The notes under the pieces were generated by a model, which had not been told where the DNA came from, did not search any database, and saw nothing but the letters and a program-made list of their open reading frames with translations. Below, piece after piece: positions 36,443-45,547 of a stretch of 64,000 nt of DNA (the first letter of the stretch is position 1; every line of letters starts with the position of its first letter). The stretch is from Methylomonas fluvii (GTDB lineage Bacteria; Pseudomonadota; Gammaproteobacteria; Methylococcales; Methylomonadaceae). The translations under genes were made by a program, and so were the position numbers. The DNA is taken from NCBI RefSeq assembly GCF_014850975.1, contig NZ_JACXST010000001.1:1674001-1738000 (forward strand). Reading direction: 5' to 3'.

Positions 36443-37917
36443 GTCAATACCATTTTCCCCAGATCCCTATGCGAGAGGCGTTGCGAGAAGCTCTACCCAG
36501 TAACGATCAAACGTCTGCTGAACCGACCCGCAATCCACAGTTTACTTATGTGCCCCCCAGTCATGCTCGGGCTCTTGATCCTGAAAATATTATTGTTGAA
36601 GGGATGCGAGGTGCTGGTAAAAGTCATTGGTGGGCTGTTCTAAATTCCGATCAGCATCGTAATTACTTGGCCTCAGTTTTTCCTGAAACCAGAATCACCA
36701 ATAATCTTAATATATCTCAAGGTTATGGTGTTGGATTAAGGCCTAAAGACGCTCCCGGTAAAGACACATTAGCCAAACTGGTTGAAAAATACGATTCTCG
36801 GCATATATGGCAAACAGTGGTTGCAGTTCATACCGAGTTTCCAGAGCCTTTCCCGAATACGCCGGGAAAATGGGAAGTGATGGTTAAATGGGTGAAAGAG
36901 AATCCAGAGGATTTCGATAATTTGCAGGATGATGTCGATCTGCAATTAGCTAGATTGAATCAAACCAGCCTCATTCTATTCGATGGTCTCGATCGCTTGG
37001 CTAACGATTGGCAGTCTATTCGTCCGCTTGCCAGATCATTATTCCAACTGGCTTTGGATCTTCGTGCGAGCCGCGCGATTCGAATAAAGTTATTTGTACG
37101 ATCCGACATGCTAGAGGATTCGGGGATATTAGCTTTCCCCGATTCGTCAAAATTGTTGGCCAGAAAAGTGCCCCTGACATGGAGGCGCGTCGATCTGTTT
37201 GCTTTGCTTTTTCAATGTCTAGCAAATGCTGATACACAAGGAGAGGGATTTCGCTTTCAATGTGAAAAGCTGTTCGGACAAAACTGGACAGTAGAATCCA
37301 ATACTCGCACATGGTTACTGCCTCAAAGTATGCGTACTGACGAGGGATTACAACGCGAAATATTCCATGCTATAACTGGCTATTGGATGGGGAAAGGTCC
37401 AAAGAGGGGAGCTCCTTATACGTGGTTGCCGAATCATTTGATCGATGGGCGGGACCAAGTTAGTCCTCGTAGTTTTATGGCGGCGCTGCGTTATGCAGTC
37501 GAGAACGATCAACCTCATACGGATATTTGGCCGTGGGCGTTGCACTACAAAGCTATTAGCGCTGGTGTACAAGAGGCTTCCAGGATTCGTGTTGATGAAA
37601 TTACTCGAGAAGATTACCCTTGGGTTGAAGCACTGATGCAACCGTTACGTAGTAACATCACTGTACCCTGTGATCCGAAAGAGATTATACAGCTTTGGAA
37701 AAACGACAAAACCCTAGACAAATTACAAACTAGGTGTGAACAAGGAGAAGTAAGACTCCCTCCACCGCGCATAGACGAAGGTGAGCAAGGGATATTGATA
37801 GATTTAGAAGACTTGGGTGTCATTCAACGGTTGGCCGACAAACGCATACAAATGCCCGATGTATATCGAATTGCTTTTGGATTAGGGCGGAAAGGTGGCG
37901 TTAAGCCTCTGAAATAG
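36439..37917 (+). CDS. Large P-loop ATPase, third gene of the operon
   Basis: I choose GTG 36439 as start: it overlaps the previous stop (GTGA) and has GAGGAA about eight bases upstream. The ATG at 36430 has that site pressed directly against it. The 492-residue product has a P-loop VEGMRGAGKSHWW (residues 53-65) and a Walker B-like LILFDGLDRL near residue 180, then SIRIKLFVR-type sensor-like sequence (RIKLFVRSDML). The C-terminal half is unassigned. The pattern suggests a STAND/AAA-like switch ATPase. It shares the operon with the KGGVGR ATPase and HEPN-like protein. Confidence 0.8.
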   Translation: MSQYHFPQIPMREALREALPSNDQTSAEPTRNPQFTYVPPSHARALDPENIIVEGMRGAGKSHWWAVLNSDQHRNYLASVFPETRITNNLNISQGYGVGLRPKDAPGKDTLAKLVEKYDSRHIWQTVVAVHTEFPEPFPNTPGKWEVMVKWVKENPEDFDNLQDDVDLQLARLNQTSLILFDGLDRLANDWQSIRPLARSLFQLALDLRASRAIRIKLFVRSDMLEDSGILAFPDSSKLLARKVPLTWRRVDLFALLFQCLANADTQGEGFRFQCEKLFGQNWTVESNTRTWLLPQSMRTDEGLQREIFHAITGYWMGKGPKRGAPYTWLPNHLIDGRDQVSPRSFMAALRYAVENDQPHTDIWPWALHYKAISAGVQEASRIRVDEITREDYPWVEALMQPLRSNITVPCDPKEIIQLWKNDKTLDKLQTRCEQGEVRLPPPRIDEGEQGILIDLEDLGVIQRLADKRIQMPDVYRIAFGLGRKGGVKPLK

Positions 37918-37942
37918 GCAAAAGGGGAGCCCAGTTTCATTC

Positions 37943-37974
37943 CTTCGTTCCTGCAATCCCTTGCTGGAACGAAG
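37943..37974. terminator. Hairpin between convergent genes
   Basis: CTTCGTTCC pairs perfectly with GGAACGAAG, and inside it GCAA pairs with TTGC around a TCCC loop. It lies 26 bases after the operon stop and 11 bases past the end of bcp on the other strand, so it can serve both as a bidirectional terminator. A T-rich stretch (TTTATTT) follows on the plus strand. Confidence 0.7.
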
Positions 37975-37984
37975 CGAGGTTTAT

Positions 37985-38485
37985 TTAATGAATCGGCTGG
38001 TTGCTCTGCGGAGTGCTTAGAGCCTTAATAATATCCAACACCGCCTGCGCATGGCCTTCATGGTTGACGCCATACATGGCTTCGATCAGTTTGCCGTCTT
38101 TACCGATGATGAAAGTCGAACGGACGATTTTCCATTTTTTTACGCCGTCCTTTTCCACTTCCTGCCAGACCCCGTAAGCCTCGCAGACATCGCCGGAAGT
38201 GTCGGCCAGCAGTTGCACATTCAGGCCGTATTTGGCGATGAAGTCTTTATGGCTTTGGCAATCGTCCTTGCTGACGCCGATGATCACGGTGTCCTGGGCG
38301 TCGAATTCGCCGGCCAGTGCGGTAAAGTCGTTGGCTTCAATGGTGCAGCCGGGGGTGTCGTCTTTGGGGTAGAAGTATAAGACGACGTTTTTCTCGCCCT
38401 GGTAATCGGATAGATAGATTAATTTGTTGTCTTGATTGGCGGATCTAAAAAAGGGCGCTTCCTGGTTTTTTTGTAATTGTGACAT
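37985..38485 (-). CDS. bcp: Thioredoxin-dependent peroxiredoxin Bcp
   Basis: Bcp reduces hydrogen peroxide and organic peroxides. The 166-residue product has the peroxidatic Cys47 in TPGCTIEANDF and the family start QEAPFFRSANQDNKLIYLSDYQGEKNVVLYFYPKDDT. The residue five places later, Cys in E. coli Bcp, is Asn52 here, so it is not the atypical 2-Cys form with adjacent cysteines; it may use another Cys or act as a 1-Cys enzyme. It converges with the three-gene operon. Confidence 0.93.
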   Translation of the reverse strand: MSQLQKNQEAPFFRSANQDNKLIYLSDYQGEKNVVLYFYPKDDTPGCTIEANDFTALAGEFDAQDTVIIGVSKDDCQSHKDFIAKYGLNVQLLADTSGDVCEAYGVWQEVEKDGVKKWKIVRSTFIIGKDGKLIEAMYGVNHEGHAQAVLDIIKALSTPQSNQPIH

Positions 38486-38717
38486 GCGATTCTCCTCTTG
38501 TTTTTGGCCGGATAAGTTCCAGCACTCGGGCTGTTGGCATCGATTTAAAGCGGCGCCAGGTTTTTACGAGCGGCGTCGTTGAAACCGAAAGGCTCTGCCG
38601 TAAAAGGCTGCTCTCGGCGATTATGAACCAGGTTTCCGGCGGCATCTACCACAAATATGGTGAGATTAAGGTTGACTGCCGTGCCGGGGTTACTTGAGTC
38701 TATCTCAACAAAATGCA

Positions 38718-40148
38718 TTATGACTGCCAACCACCACCCAGCGCTTTGTAGAGTTCTACCATGGCGCTAATCTGCTTTTGCTTGGTTTCGATCAGTTCTT
38801 TCTTGGCTTCCAATGCGTCGCGCTGGGTCAGCAATACTTCCAGATAATCGGCGCGGGCCGATATGAACAACTGGTTGGCAACGTCGATCGACTGCACCAA
38901 AGAATCGACTTGCTGGCGTTTGAGCTGGTAGTTTTTGTCCAGGTTATCGATATTGGACAGTTGGTTAGCGACTTCAGCATAGGCATTAATGATGCTTTGC
39001 TCGTATTCGTAGGCCGCCTGTACTTGCTTGGCATTGGCGTTTTTATATTCGGCGGTGATCGCGTTTTTGTTGACCAGCGGTGCCACCAGTTCGCCGGCGA
39101 CCATGGCCGCCAATGATTCCGGCGTGTTGATCAGATATTTCAAGGCAAAGGCCTGAAAGCCGATGCCGGCCTTGATGCCGAACGACGGGTAGAAATTAGC
39201 TCTGGCAACGTCGATATTGAGGTCGGCAGCCTTCAACTCCAGTTCGGCTTTGCGGATGTCCGGCCGGTTTTGCAACAGCTCCGACGGTAAGCCGGCGCTC
39301 AACGCCTTGGGCTTGATGCTCATGAAACCGGCCGACGAGCGTTCGATAGGCTGCGGCGTTCGCCCCAGCAAGGTGTTGATACGGTTTTCTACGACGGTAA
39401 TCTGCTGCTCGATTTCATATTGCCGAGCCTGATTTTTCGCCACCTCGGCTTCGTACCGCTTTACTGCCAACGCATTGCTGCGCGCATAAATCTGCAATTG
39501 CCTGACGACCAGCAAGCCATTCTGCTGCAGCGCGATGTTTTGCCGCAAATTTTCCAACTGGTTATCGAGGGCCAGCATTTCGTAATAGGCATGCGCCACT
39601 TCCGCGACCAGATTAGTCAACAGGAAATTACGGCCTTCACCCGACGCCATATATTCGTAGACCGCCACCTGGGTCGCGTTCCTGAGCTTCTTCCAGACGT
39701 CGATTTCCCAAGTCGAGAACAAACCGAATTGGTAGTCGCCAAGGAAAGCCGGGAAGGCCTGGCCTTTGGCAATCTCCAAATTTTCTTCGACTGCGCCGTT
39801 CCGGGTGTATTTTGCGGTTTTCTCGCCGCTTGCCGCCGCGCCAAGTTTGACGAAGGGTAAATATTCCCCTTTGCGGGCCTGGATTTCGTTTTCGGCGATG
39901 CTGATGCGTTGCAGCGCGATGTTGATTTCCTTGTTATTGGCAACGGCGGTATCGATCAAACTCAGCAGATGCGGATCGTCGAAAAATTCTTGCCATTTCA
40001 CCGTCGCAGAACTGGCCTGCTCAATGACTCCCGGCTTGAATTGGTCGGGCAGTTGCTTATCCGCCATCTTGGTGGTCATGTCCGGAATGCCGCAGGCTTG
40101 CAGCAGCAAGCCGGCTGCCACCGCTGCGGCTAAACATTTAATACTCAT
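38718..40148 (-). CDS. Outer-membrane efflux lipoprotein (NodT/OprM type)
   Basis: This TolC-like channel completes a tripartite efflux pump. The 476-residue precursor starts at ATG 40148 (GGAGA five bases upstream) with a lipoprotein signal (AAGLLLQAC). Two repeated efflux domains follow, with long coiled-coil helices such as EINIALQRISIAENEIQARKGEYLP and LRKAELELKAADLNIDVARANFYPSFGI. It overlaps the end of the RND gene by 11 bases, the last gene of the operon. Confidence 0.92.
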   Translation of the reverse strand: MSIKCLAAAVAAGLLLQACGIPDMTTKMADKQLPDQFKPGVIEQASSATVKWQEFFDDPHLLSLIDTAVANNKEINIALQRISIAENEIQARKGEYLPFVKLGAAASGEKTAKYTRNGAVEENLEIAKGQAFPAFLGDYQFGLFSTWEIDVWKKLRNATQVAVYEYMASGEGRNFLLTNLVAEVAHAYYEMLALDNQLENLRQNIALQQNGLLVVRQLQIYARSNALAVKRYEAEVAKNQARQYEIEQQITVVENRINTLLGRTPQPIERSSAGFMSIKPKALSAGLPSELLQNRPDIRKAELELKAADLNIDVARANFYPSFGIKAGIGFQAFALKYLINTPESLAAMVAGELVAPLVNKNAITAEYKNANAKQVQAAYEYEQSIINAYAEVANQLSNIDNLDKNYQLKRQQVDSLVQSIDVANQLFISARADYLEVLLTQRDALEAKKELIETKQKQISAMVELYKALGGGWQS

Positions 40149-43100
40149 CGTCGTCTCCATAGTGATAACGCTCGGTCAACGGTTCGACGTCTTCGTTTTT
40201 GACCAATGACTTACCTTCGATCAGGTTAGCAAATAGGTAATAAAGCCCTGGGATCAGTACCACGCCGAACACGGTACCGAACAACATGCCGCCCAGTGCC
40301 GAGCTGCCGATGGTGCGGTTACCGACCGCGCCGGCGCCGGTGGCCACCACCAACGGAATCAAGCCGGCGATGAAGGCGAACGAGGTCATCAAAATCGGCC
40401 GGAACCGCGCCCTGGCACCCTCGATGGCAGCGTCTTTGACCGACATGCCCTGGCCGTGCTTTTGCACCGCGAATTCGACGATCAATACCGCGTTCTTACC
40501 CAGCAAGCCGATCAACATCACCAAGCCGACTTGGGCATAAATGTCGTTGGCCAAGCCCAGTGACTTCAACAGAAAGAACGAGCCGAAGATGCCGGCCGGC
40601 AACGAGCACAACACCGCCAGCGGTAACACGAAGCTTTCGTACTGCGCCGCCAATACCAGATAAACGAACATCAATACCACGCCAAAGATGATCAGCGCTT
40701 CGTTGCCGCGCGCCGCTTCGTCAAACGACAGGCCTTCCCAGGCAATGTCATAACCGCGCGGCAAGGTTTTGGCCGCCACGTCCCGCACCGCGTCAATCGC
40801 TTCACCGGTGGTGTAACCAGCAACCGGTTCGGCACGAATCGCCGCCGAGTTGTAAAGGTTATAGCGGGTAATTTCGTTCGGCCCCTGGCGCTGTTTGATG
40901 GTCATGAACGACGAATATGGGACCATTTCACCGGCATCGTTTTTGACGAAAAACTTCAAAATGTCCGACGGAAACCGGCGAAACTCAGGTGAGGCTTGGG
41001 CATACACCTTGAAGAAGTTGTTGAAGCGGATAAAGCCTTGTTCGTAAGTACTACCAATCATGATGTCCAGGTTTTCCATCGCCTTGTCGATAGACACGCC
41101 TTTCTGCATCGCCAGTTGGTTATCGATGACCAGTTCGTACTGTGGATAATTGGCGGCGTAAAACGTGAACAGGCCGGTCAATTCCTTGCGCTTGCCGAGC
41201 GCGGCCATGAAGTCCTGGTTAATTTTGTCGAACTTTTGGTAATCGACATCTTCGGACTTATCCAACAGGCGCAAGGCCAGACCGGACGCCGCGCCATAAC
41301 CCGGCACCGGCGGCGGCTCGAAAAACTCGACCAAGGCACCAAAATCCTTGGTTTTTTCCTCCAGTTCTCGAATCACGTCGTGCACCGACATTTTACGTTG
41401 CGACCAATCCTTGAGATTGATGATGCAGGTGCCGGCGTTGGAGCCGCGGCCTTCGGTCAACACTTCATAGCCGGCCAGCGACGACACCGATTGCACGCCG
41501 TCTATCGTCGTTGCCACGCTTTGCAACTGGCGCGCCACCTGGTTGGTCACTTCTAACGTTGAACCCGGTGGGGTCTGGATAATCGCGTAAATCATGCCTT
41601 GGTCCTCACCGGGAATGAAACCGGCCGGCAAGGTTTGATTGACGAGAAAAATGCCGAACGAGAATCCACCCAAAGCCAGCAAAGTGACAATGCGCCGAGC
41701 CACAACGATGTTCAGCACTTTAACGTAGCGGCCGGTGACTTTTTCGAATAGGTAGTTAAAGCCGTCGATGAACAGGCCAATCGGAGTTCTGCGTTTCGGC
41801 TGACCGTGGGTGTTTTTCAAAATCATCGCGCACAAAACTGGCGCCAACGATAAGGCGACAATTGCAGAAATTACGATGGACGATGCCATCGCAATCGAGA
41901 ACTGCCGATAAAACACGCCAACCGGGCCCGACATGAAAGCAATCGGGACAAACACCGAGGTCATCACCAAAGTGATCGCGATAATCGCGCCGCCGATTTC
42001 GCCTAACACCTTTTGCGAGGCTACGTAAGGCGTGACGTGTTCAGCTTCCATTTTGGCATGTACTGCCTCCACCACCACGATGGCGTCATCGACGACGATA
42101 CCTATCGCCAGGACCAACGCAAACAGCGTGATCAGGTTAATCGACAAGCCAAACGCCGACATCACCGCGAACGAGCCGATCAAAGACACCGGTACCGCCA
42201 AAATCGGAATCAAAGTCGAGCGCCAGTCGCCGAGGAAGATGAATACCACCAAGGCCACCAGCACGAATGCCTCGCCCAAGGTATGCAGGACTTTCTCTAT
42301 CGAGGCATCAAGGAAGCGGGATACGTCGTAGTCGATTTCGTAATCCATGCCTTCCGGAAACGAGGCTTTCAATTCCTCCATTTTGGCTTTGACGTCCTCA
42401 ATCACCTGGCTGGCGTTGCTACCGTAGTTTTGCTTGAGCACAATCGCCGCCGACGGGAAAGAGTCCTTGTTGGAATAAATATCGTAAAACTCGCTGCTCA
42501 GATCGACTTTGGCAATGTCTTTTAAATGCAGGATTTCGCCTTCCGAATTGGCGCGTATGATGATGTACTCGTACTGCTCTGGTTTGTTGTAACGCCCCTG
42601 GTAAACCAGCACATACTCCTTGGATTGCGCGGCGATACCGGTACTTTGCCCAATCCGGCCCGGCCGGCCGATGATGCTTTGCTTGCTGATCGCGTCCATC
42701 ACCTCGTCAATCGAAACCTTGTAAGCTCGCATCCGGTCCGGATTCAGCCAGATCCGCATCGCGTATTGCCGGCTGCCGAGGATTTTGGCCTGGGCGATGC
42801 CGAACACACGCTGAATTTCCGGAATGACGTTGACGTTGGCGTAATTGAACAGAAATTTCTCGTCAGCGTTTTTGTCCTTGCTGTACAAATTGACGTACAT
42901 CAGCATGCTCGGTTGCACCCGCTCGACGACGACGCCTTCCAGTTGCACCAGCTTCGGCAACCGGCTCATTACCTGATCCAGGCGGGTCTTGACGTTGACC
43001 ATCGCCAGGTTGGGATCGACACCCAGGCCAAAAATGACTTGAATCGTCGCTTCGCCGGCGCTAGTCGCGTCCGAGACAATGTACTTCATACCCGGCACGC

Positions 43101-43311
43101 CGTTGATCGCCCGCTCAATGGTGATCAGCGACGATTGCACTAACACGTCGGCGCTGGCGCCGGGAAACGCCAACGAGACGATGACTCGCGGCGGCGCAAT
43201 ATCCGGGAATTGCGAAATGGGTAAGGATTTGATCGATAGTGTGCCCATGAACAGAAACAACAGCGACAACACGATCGCCATCACCGGGCGTTTGATAAAG
43301 ATATTAAACAT
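40138..43311 (-). CDS. RND efflux transporter, HAE1 family
   Basis: The 1057-residue inner-membrane pump uses proton flow to export hydrophobic compounds. Its N-terminal helix (FIKRPVMAIVLSLLFLFMG), the periplasmic porter domains and the twelve membrane helices are in the expected order. TM4 carries the acidic pair in IGIVVDDAIVVVEAVH, and the last helices contain LLGKNAVLIVEFA. Length and motifs match AcrB/MexB-like HAE1 pumps. Substrate cannot be predicted. It follows the adaptor gene by about 20 bases. Confidence 0.95.
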   Translation of the reverse strand: MFNIFIKRPVMAIVLSLLFLFMGTLSIKSLPISQFPDIAPPRVIVSLAFPGASADVLVQSSLITIERAINGVPGMKYIVSDATSAGEATIQVIFGLGVDPNLAMVNVKTRLDQVMSRLPKLVQLEGVVVERVQPSMLMYVNLYSKDKNADEKFLFNYANVNVIPEIQRVFGIAQAKILGSRQYAMRIWLNPDRMRAYKVSIDEVMDAISKQSIIGRPGRIGQSTGIAAQSKEYVLVYQGRYNKPEQYEYIIIRANSEGEILHLKDIAKVDLSSEFYDIYSNKDSFPSAAIVLKQNYGSNASQVIEDVKAKMEELKASFPEGMDYEIDYDVSRFLDASIEKVLHTLGEAFVLVALVVFIFLGDWRSTLIPILAVPVSLIGSFAVMSAFGLSINLITLFALVLAIGIVVDDAIVVVEAVHAKMEAEHVTPYVASQKVLGEIGGAIIAITLVMTSVFVPIAFMSGPVGVFYRQFSIAMASSIVISAIVALSLAPVLCAMILKNTHGQPKRRTPIGLFIDGFNYLFEKVTGRYVKVLNIVVARRIVTLLALGGFSFGIFLVNQTLPAGFIPGEDQGMIYAIIQTPPGSTLEVTNQVARQLQSVATTIDGVQSVSSLAGYEVLTEGRGSNAGTCIINLKDWSQRKMSVHDVIRELEEKTKDFGALVEFFEPPPVPGYGAASGLALRLLDKSEDVDYQKFDKINQDFMAALGKRKELTGLFTFYAANYPQYELVIDNQLAMQKGVSIDKAMENLDIMIGSTYEQGFIRFNNFFKVYAQASPEFRRFPSDILKFFVKNDAGEMVPYSSFMTIKQRQGPNEITRYNLYNSAAIRAEPVAGYTTGEAIDAVRDVAAKTLPRGYDIAWEGLSFDEAARGNEALIIFGVVLMFVYLVLAAQYESFVLPLAVLCSLPAGIFGSFFLLKSLGLANDIYAQVGLVMLIGLLGKNAVLIVEFAVQKHGQGMSVKDAAIEGARARFRPILMTSFAFIAGLIPLVVATGAGAVGNRTIGSSALGGMLFGTVFGVVLIPGLYYLFANLIEGKSLVKNEDVEPLTERYHYGDDDEY

Positions 43312-43332
43312 GGCTTATCCCCGACTGGCGAA

Positions 43333-44418
43333 TTACTCGGTATACAATTCCAATTCGGAACGAATCTTTTCCGGCGAAATTAAATTAATCTCCACTTTTT
43401 CGCTTGCGTGGACCTTGCGCAAACCCTCCAATAGCACCTTGTCGTCGTCTTTCAAACCCTCTTTTATAATAAATAGATGTGGCAATTCGGCTTCGATTTT
43501 TACTAAACGTTGCTCCAGCTTTCCCTCCGGGTTAACGATATAAACGTAGGTTTTATCGAGAATATCGAAGGTGGCTTTTTGCGGAATCAATAACGCATTT
43601 TTATAAGGCTTGGTCATTAATATGGTGCCCGTTTCCCCATGTCTGAGCAGTTTGTCAGGATTGGCAAACGTGGCCCGAAATTCGATATTGCCGGCGGTGT
43701 TGTCAAAATCAGCTTCTATGGTTTCTATAATACCGTTCTGATTGTACACTTGGCCGTTGGCGAGTTTTAATTGCACCTTGGTTCTGGCTTCTTCATCTTT
43801 GTGTAATTTGTAATCGAGATATTCGGCTTCCGGCACATTGAAATACACCCACAACTTACTGATGTCGGATAATGTGGTTAATAAGGCGCCGTCTTCCAAC
43901 AAACTGCCAGTCCGCACATCCAGATGATCCATGATGCCTTCGAATGGCGCATTAATATTGGTAAAACCCAAATGGGTTTCCGCAAGCTTCACTTCCGCGT
44001 TAGCCTTGTCCAGCTTGGCTTTAGCCAAGGCTAGCTCATTGGGCGAGACGATTTTTTGATCGGCCAAGCCCTTGGTGTTCAGGTATTCGATATTCATCGA
44101 ATTGGCTTCGGCCTGGGCTTTTAATAATTCGGCCTGGTAAATATTGGGCATGATTTTGAACATCTGTTGGCCTTGATGCACCAATTGCCCTTCATCGACA
44201 AATATATTCTGTACGTAACCCCGCTCCAGTGCGCGAATTTCAATATGTCGAAATGCGTGAATCTGGGCGACATACTCCTTGATTACCGCAGTATCTTCGC
44301 GTAGCGGCATGGTTGCTTCCAGTTTGGGTACTTCCTCTCGATGCTCAGTATCTGAGTGATTGCATCCGCTTATTAAAGCGGCTAATAAACCTATAAATAT
44401 AGTTGCTTTATATTTCAT
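43333..44418 (-). CDS. Periplasmic adaptor (membrane fusion) lipoprotein of the RND pump
   Basis: The 361-residue lipoprotein links the RND pump and the outer channel. A lipobox is visible in LLAALISGC (Cys at residue 19). The lipoyl half-motifs (ALERGYVQNIFVDEGQLVHQGQQMF), an alpha-helical hairpin of about 60 residues, a second lipoyl half (HLGFTNINAPFEGIMD) and the beta-barrel domain follow. It is first in the adaptor-pump-channel operon and is transcribed divergently from a two-component system. Confidence 0.93.
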   Translation of the reverse strand: MKYKATIFIGLLAALISGCNHSDTEHREEVPKLEATMPLREDTAVIKEYVAQIHAFRHIEIRALERGYVQNIFVDEGQLVHQGQQMFKIMPNIYQAELLKAQAEANSMNIEYLNTKGLADQKIVSPNELALAKAKLDKANAEVKLAETHLGFTNINAPFEGIMDHLDVRTGSLLEDGALLTTLSDISKLWVYFNVPEAEYLDYKLHKDEEARTKVQLKLANGQVYNQNGIIETIEADFDNTAGNIEFRATFANPDKLLRHGETGTILMTKPYKNALLIPQKATFDILDKTYVYIVNPEGKLEQRLVKIEAELPHLFIIKEGLKDDDKVLLEGLRKVHASEKVEINLISPEKIRSELELYTE

Positions 44419-44872
44419 TTTAAACTGCCTAATTTACAATACATATAAAATATCTATTATTAATCTTTAATTTAATAGAGGGAATTAAGTCTGCGACTGA
44501 AATAGACGTAAAGTATGCTTTTGAAATAAACTGTATTTCAGCAAATTTGATGCCAATATTTTTTTGCGATATTGAACAGTGAATAAATTCCATAAACGAA
44601 TAGGGGATTTACCTTTAGTCTTAGATATTGCGTGGGTTAGAGGCGCAAATACTCCGATTTAAGGGTGTTTGATTTTTGATAAGCTTTAAGCTCCGAGATT
44701 GGTTGTCTGGTTCAAATCCACCGGCCAAAGGTTTGCAGTCCGGCAGGTTGGGGGTTTCGTGATAAGGTTTTCAAACATGACTGTGTTCTTGGATACCATG
44801 CAGCGACGCCTGGCGCGCGGCTCACCCTGTTGATACCCACAGTCATTAACCTTTCAAGATAGGAAACAAAGC
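44419..44872. other. Divergent regulatory region between efflux operon and two-component system
   Basis: This 454-base AT-rich region separates two divergent operons and must carry both promoters. No convincing gene is seen; a 64-codon frame at 44712-44906 runs over the response-regulator start and is rejected. The plus strand ends in TTAACCTTTCAAG and a purine-rich GATAGGAAAC before the regulator ATG. A related GAAAGGTTGATGAAAGGTTAAG lies at about 46966, before the carbonic anhydrase gene, and might be a shared site. Confidence 0.4.
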
Positions 44873-45547
44873 ATGCGAATTTTATTGGTGGAAGATGACG
44901 CAGCACTGGGGGACGGCTTGTCGCGTACCCTAAGCGATTGGGGTTTCGACACCACGCTGGCCAAGACCGGGAGTTACGCCGGTAGCGCGCTGATGACGCA
45001 ACCTTACGATCTGGTGATTTTGGATTTGGGCCTGCCCGACATCGACGGCCGGGAGGTGCTGCGGCAGTTGCGGGCGCGCAAATCGGCCATTCCTGTGTTG
45101 ATATTGACCGCCCGTGACGCGCTGAATGATAGGGTTAGCGGCCTGGAGCTGGGCGCCGACGACTATATGACCAAACCCTTCGAGCTGCGGGAATTGGAAG
45201 CCAGGGTCAGGGCGCTGTTGCGCCGCAGTCACGGCGGTTTTAACCACGACATTCGCTTTGGTCAATTGGTCTTAGATACCCGCAATCAACAGATCAGCGC
45301 CAATGGTACGCCGATGGTGTTGCCGCCTCGGGAATATGGCGTATTGGAAGCGCTGCTGTTGAACAGCGGCCGAGTGGTCAGCAAGGACAATATTGCGCAA
45401 CGGCTGGCGGCCCATGCCGAGGAACTGGCCGACAATGCCATCGAAGTGTATGTACACAGGCTGCGCAAACGCCTGGAACCCTTGGGGATCAACATTAGAA
45501 CCCTGCGTGGGCTGGGTTATTTGTTGGAGAAACATCAGGATGAATAA
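44873..45547 (+). CDS. OmpR-family response regulator (QseB/PmrA-like)
   Basis: The 224-residue regulator has a receiver with acidic LVEDD (residues 5-9) and phospho-acceptor Asp51 in LVILDLGLPDIDG. A winged-helix DNA-binding domain follows (about residues 125-220, with LPPREYGVLEALLLNSGRVVS and IEVYVHRLRKRLEP). The next gene, its sensor kinase, overlaps its stop by eight bases. Placed opposite the efflux operon, it is a good candidate regulator of that pump; this is inference. Confidence 0.93.
   Translation: MRILLVEDDAALGDGLSRTLSDWGFDTTLAKTGSYAGSALMTQPYDLVILDLGLPDIDGREVLRQLRARKSAIPVLILTARDALNDRVSGLELGADDYMTKPFELRELEARVRALLRRSHGGFNHDIRFGQLVLDTRNQQISANGTPMVLPPREYGVLEALLLNSGRVVSKDNIAQRLAAHAEELADNAIEVYVHRLRKRLEPLGINIRTLRGLGYLLEKHQDE

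Noticed and set aside
38545..38730. 61-codon frame on the minus strand after the outer-membrane channel gene
   Set aside because: It overlaps the end of the efflux gene and has no family resemblance. A small gene cannot be excluded, but I cannot support it.
44700..44740. GGTTCAAATCC, resembling a tRNA T loop, before the two-component system
   Set aside because: The flanking bases do not pair into a T stem and no acceptor or anticodon arm can be drawn.
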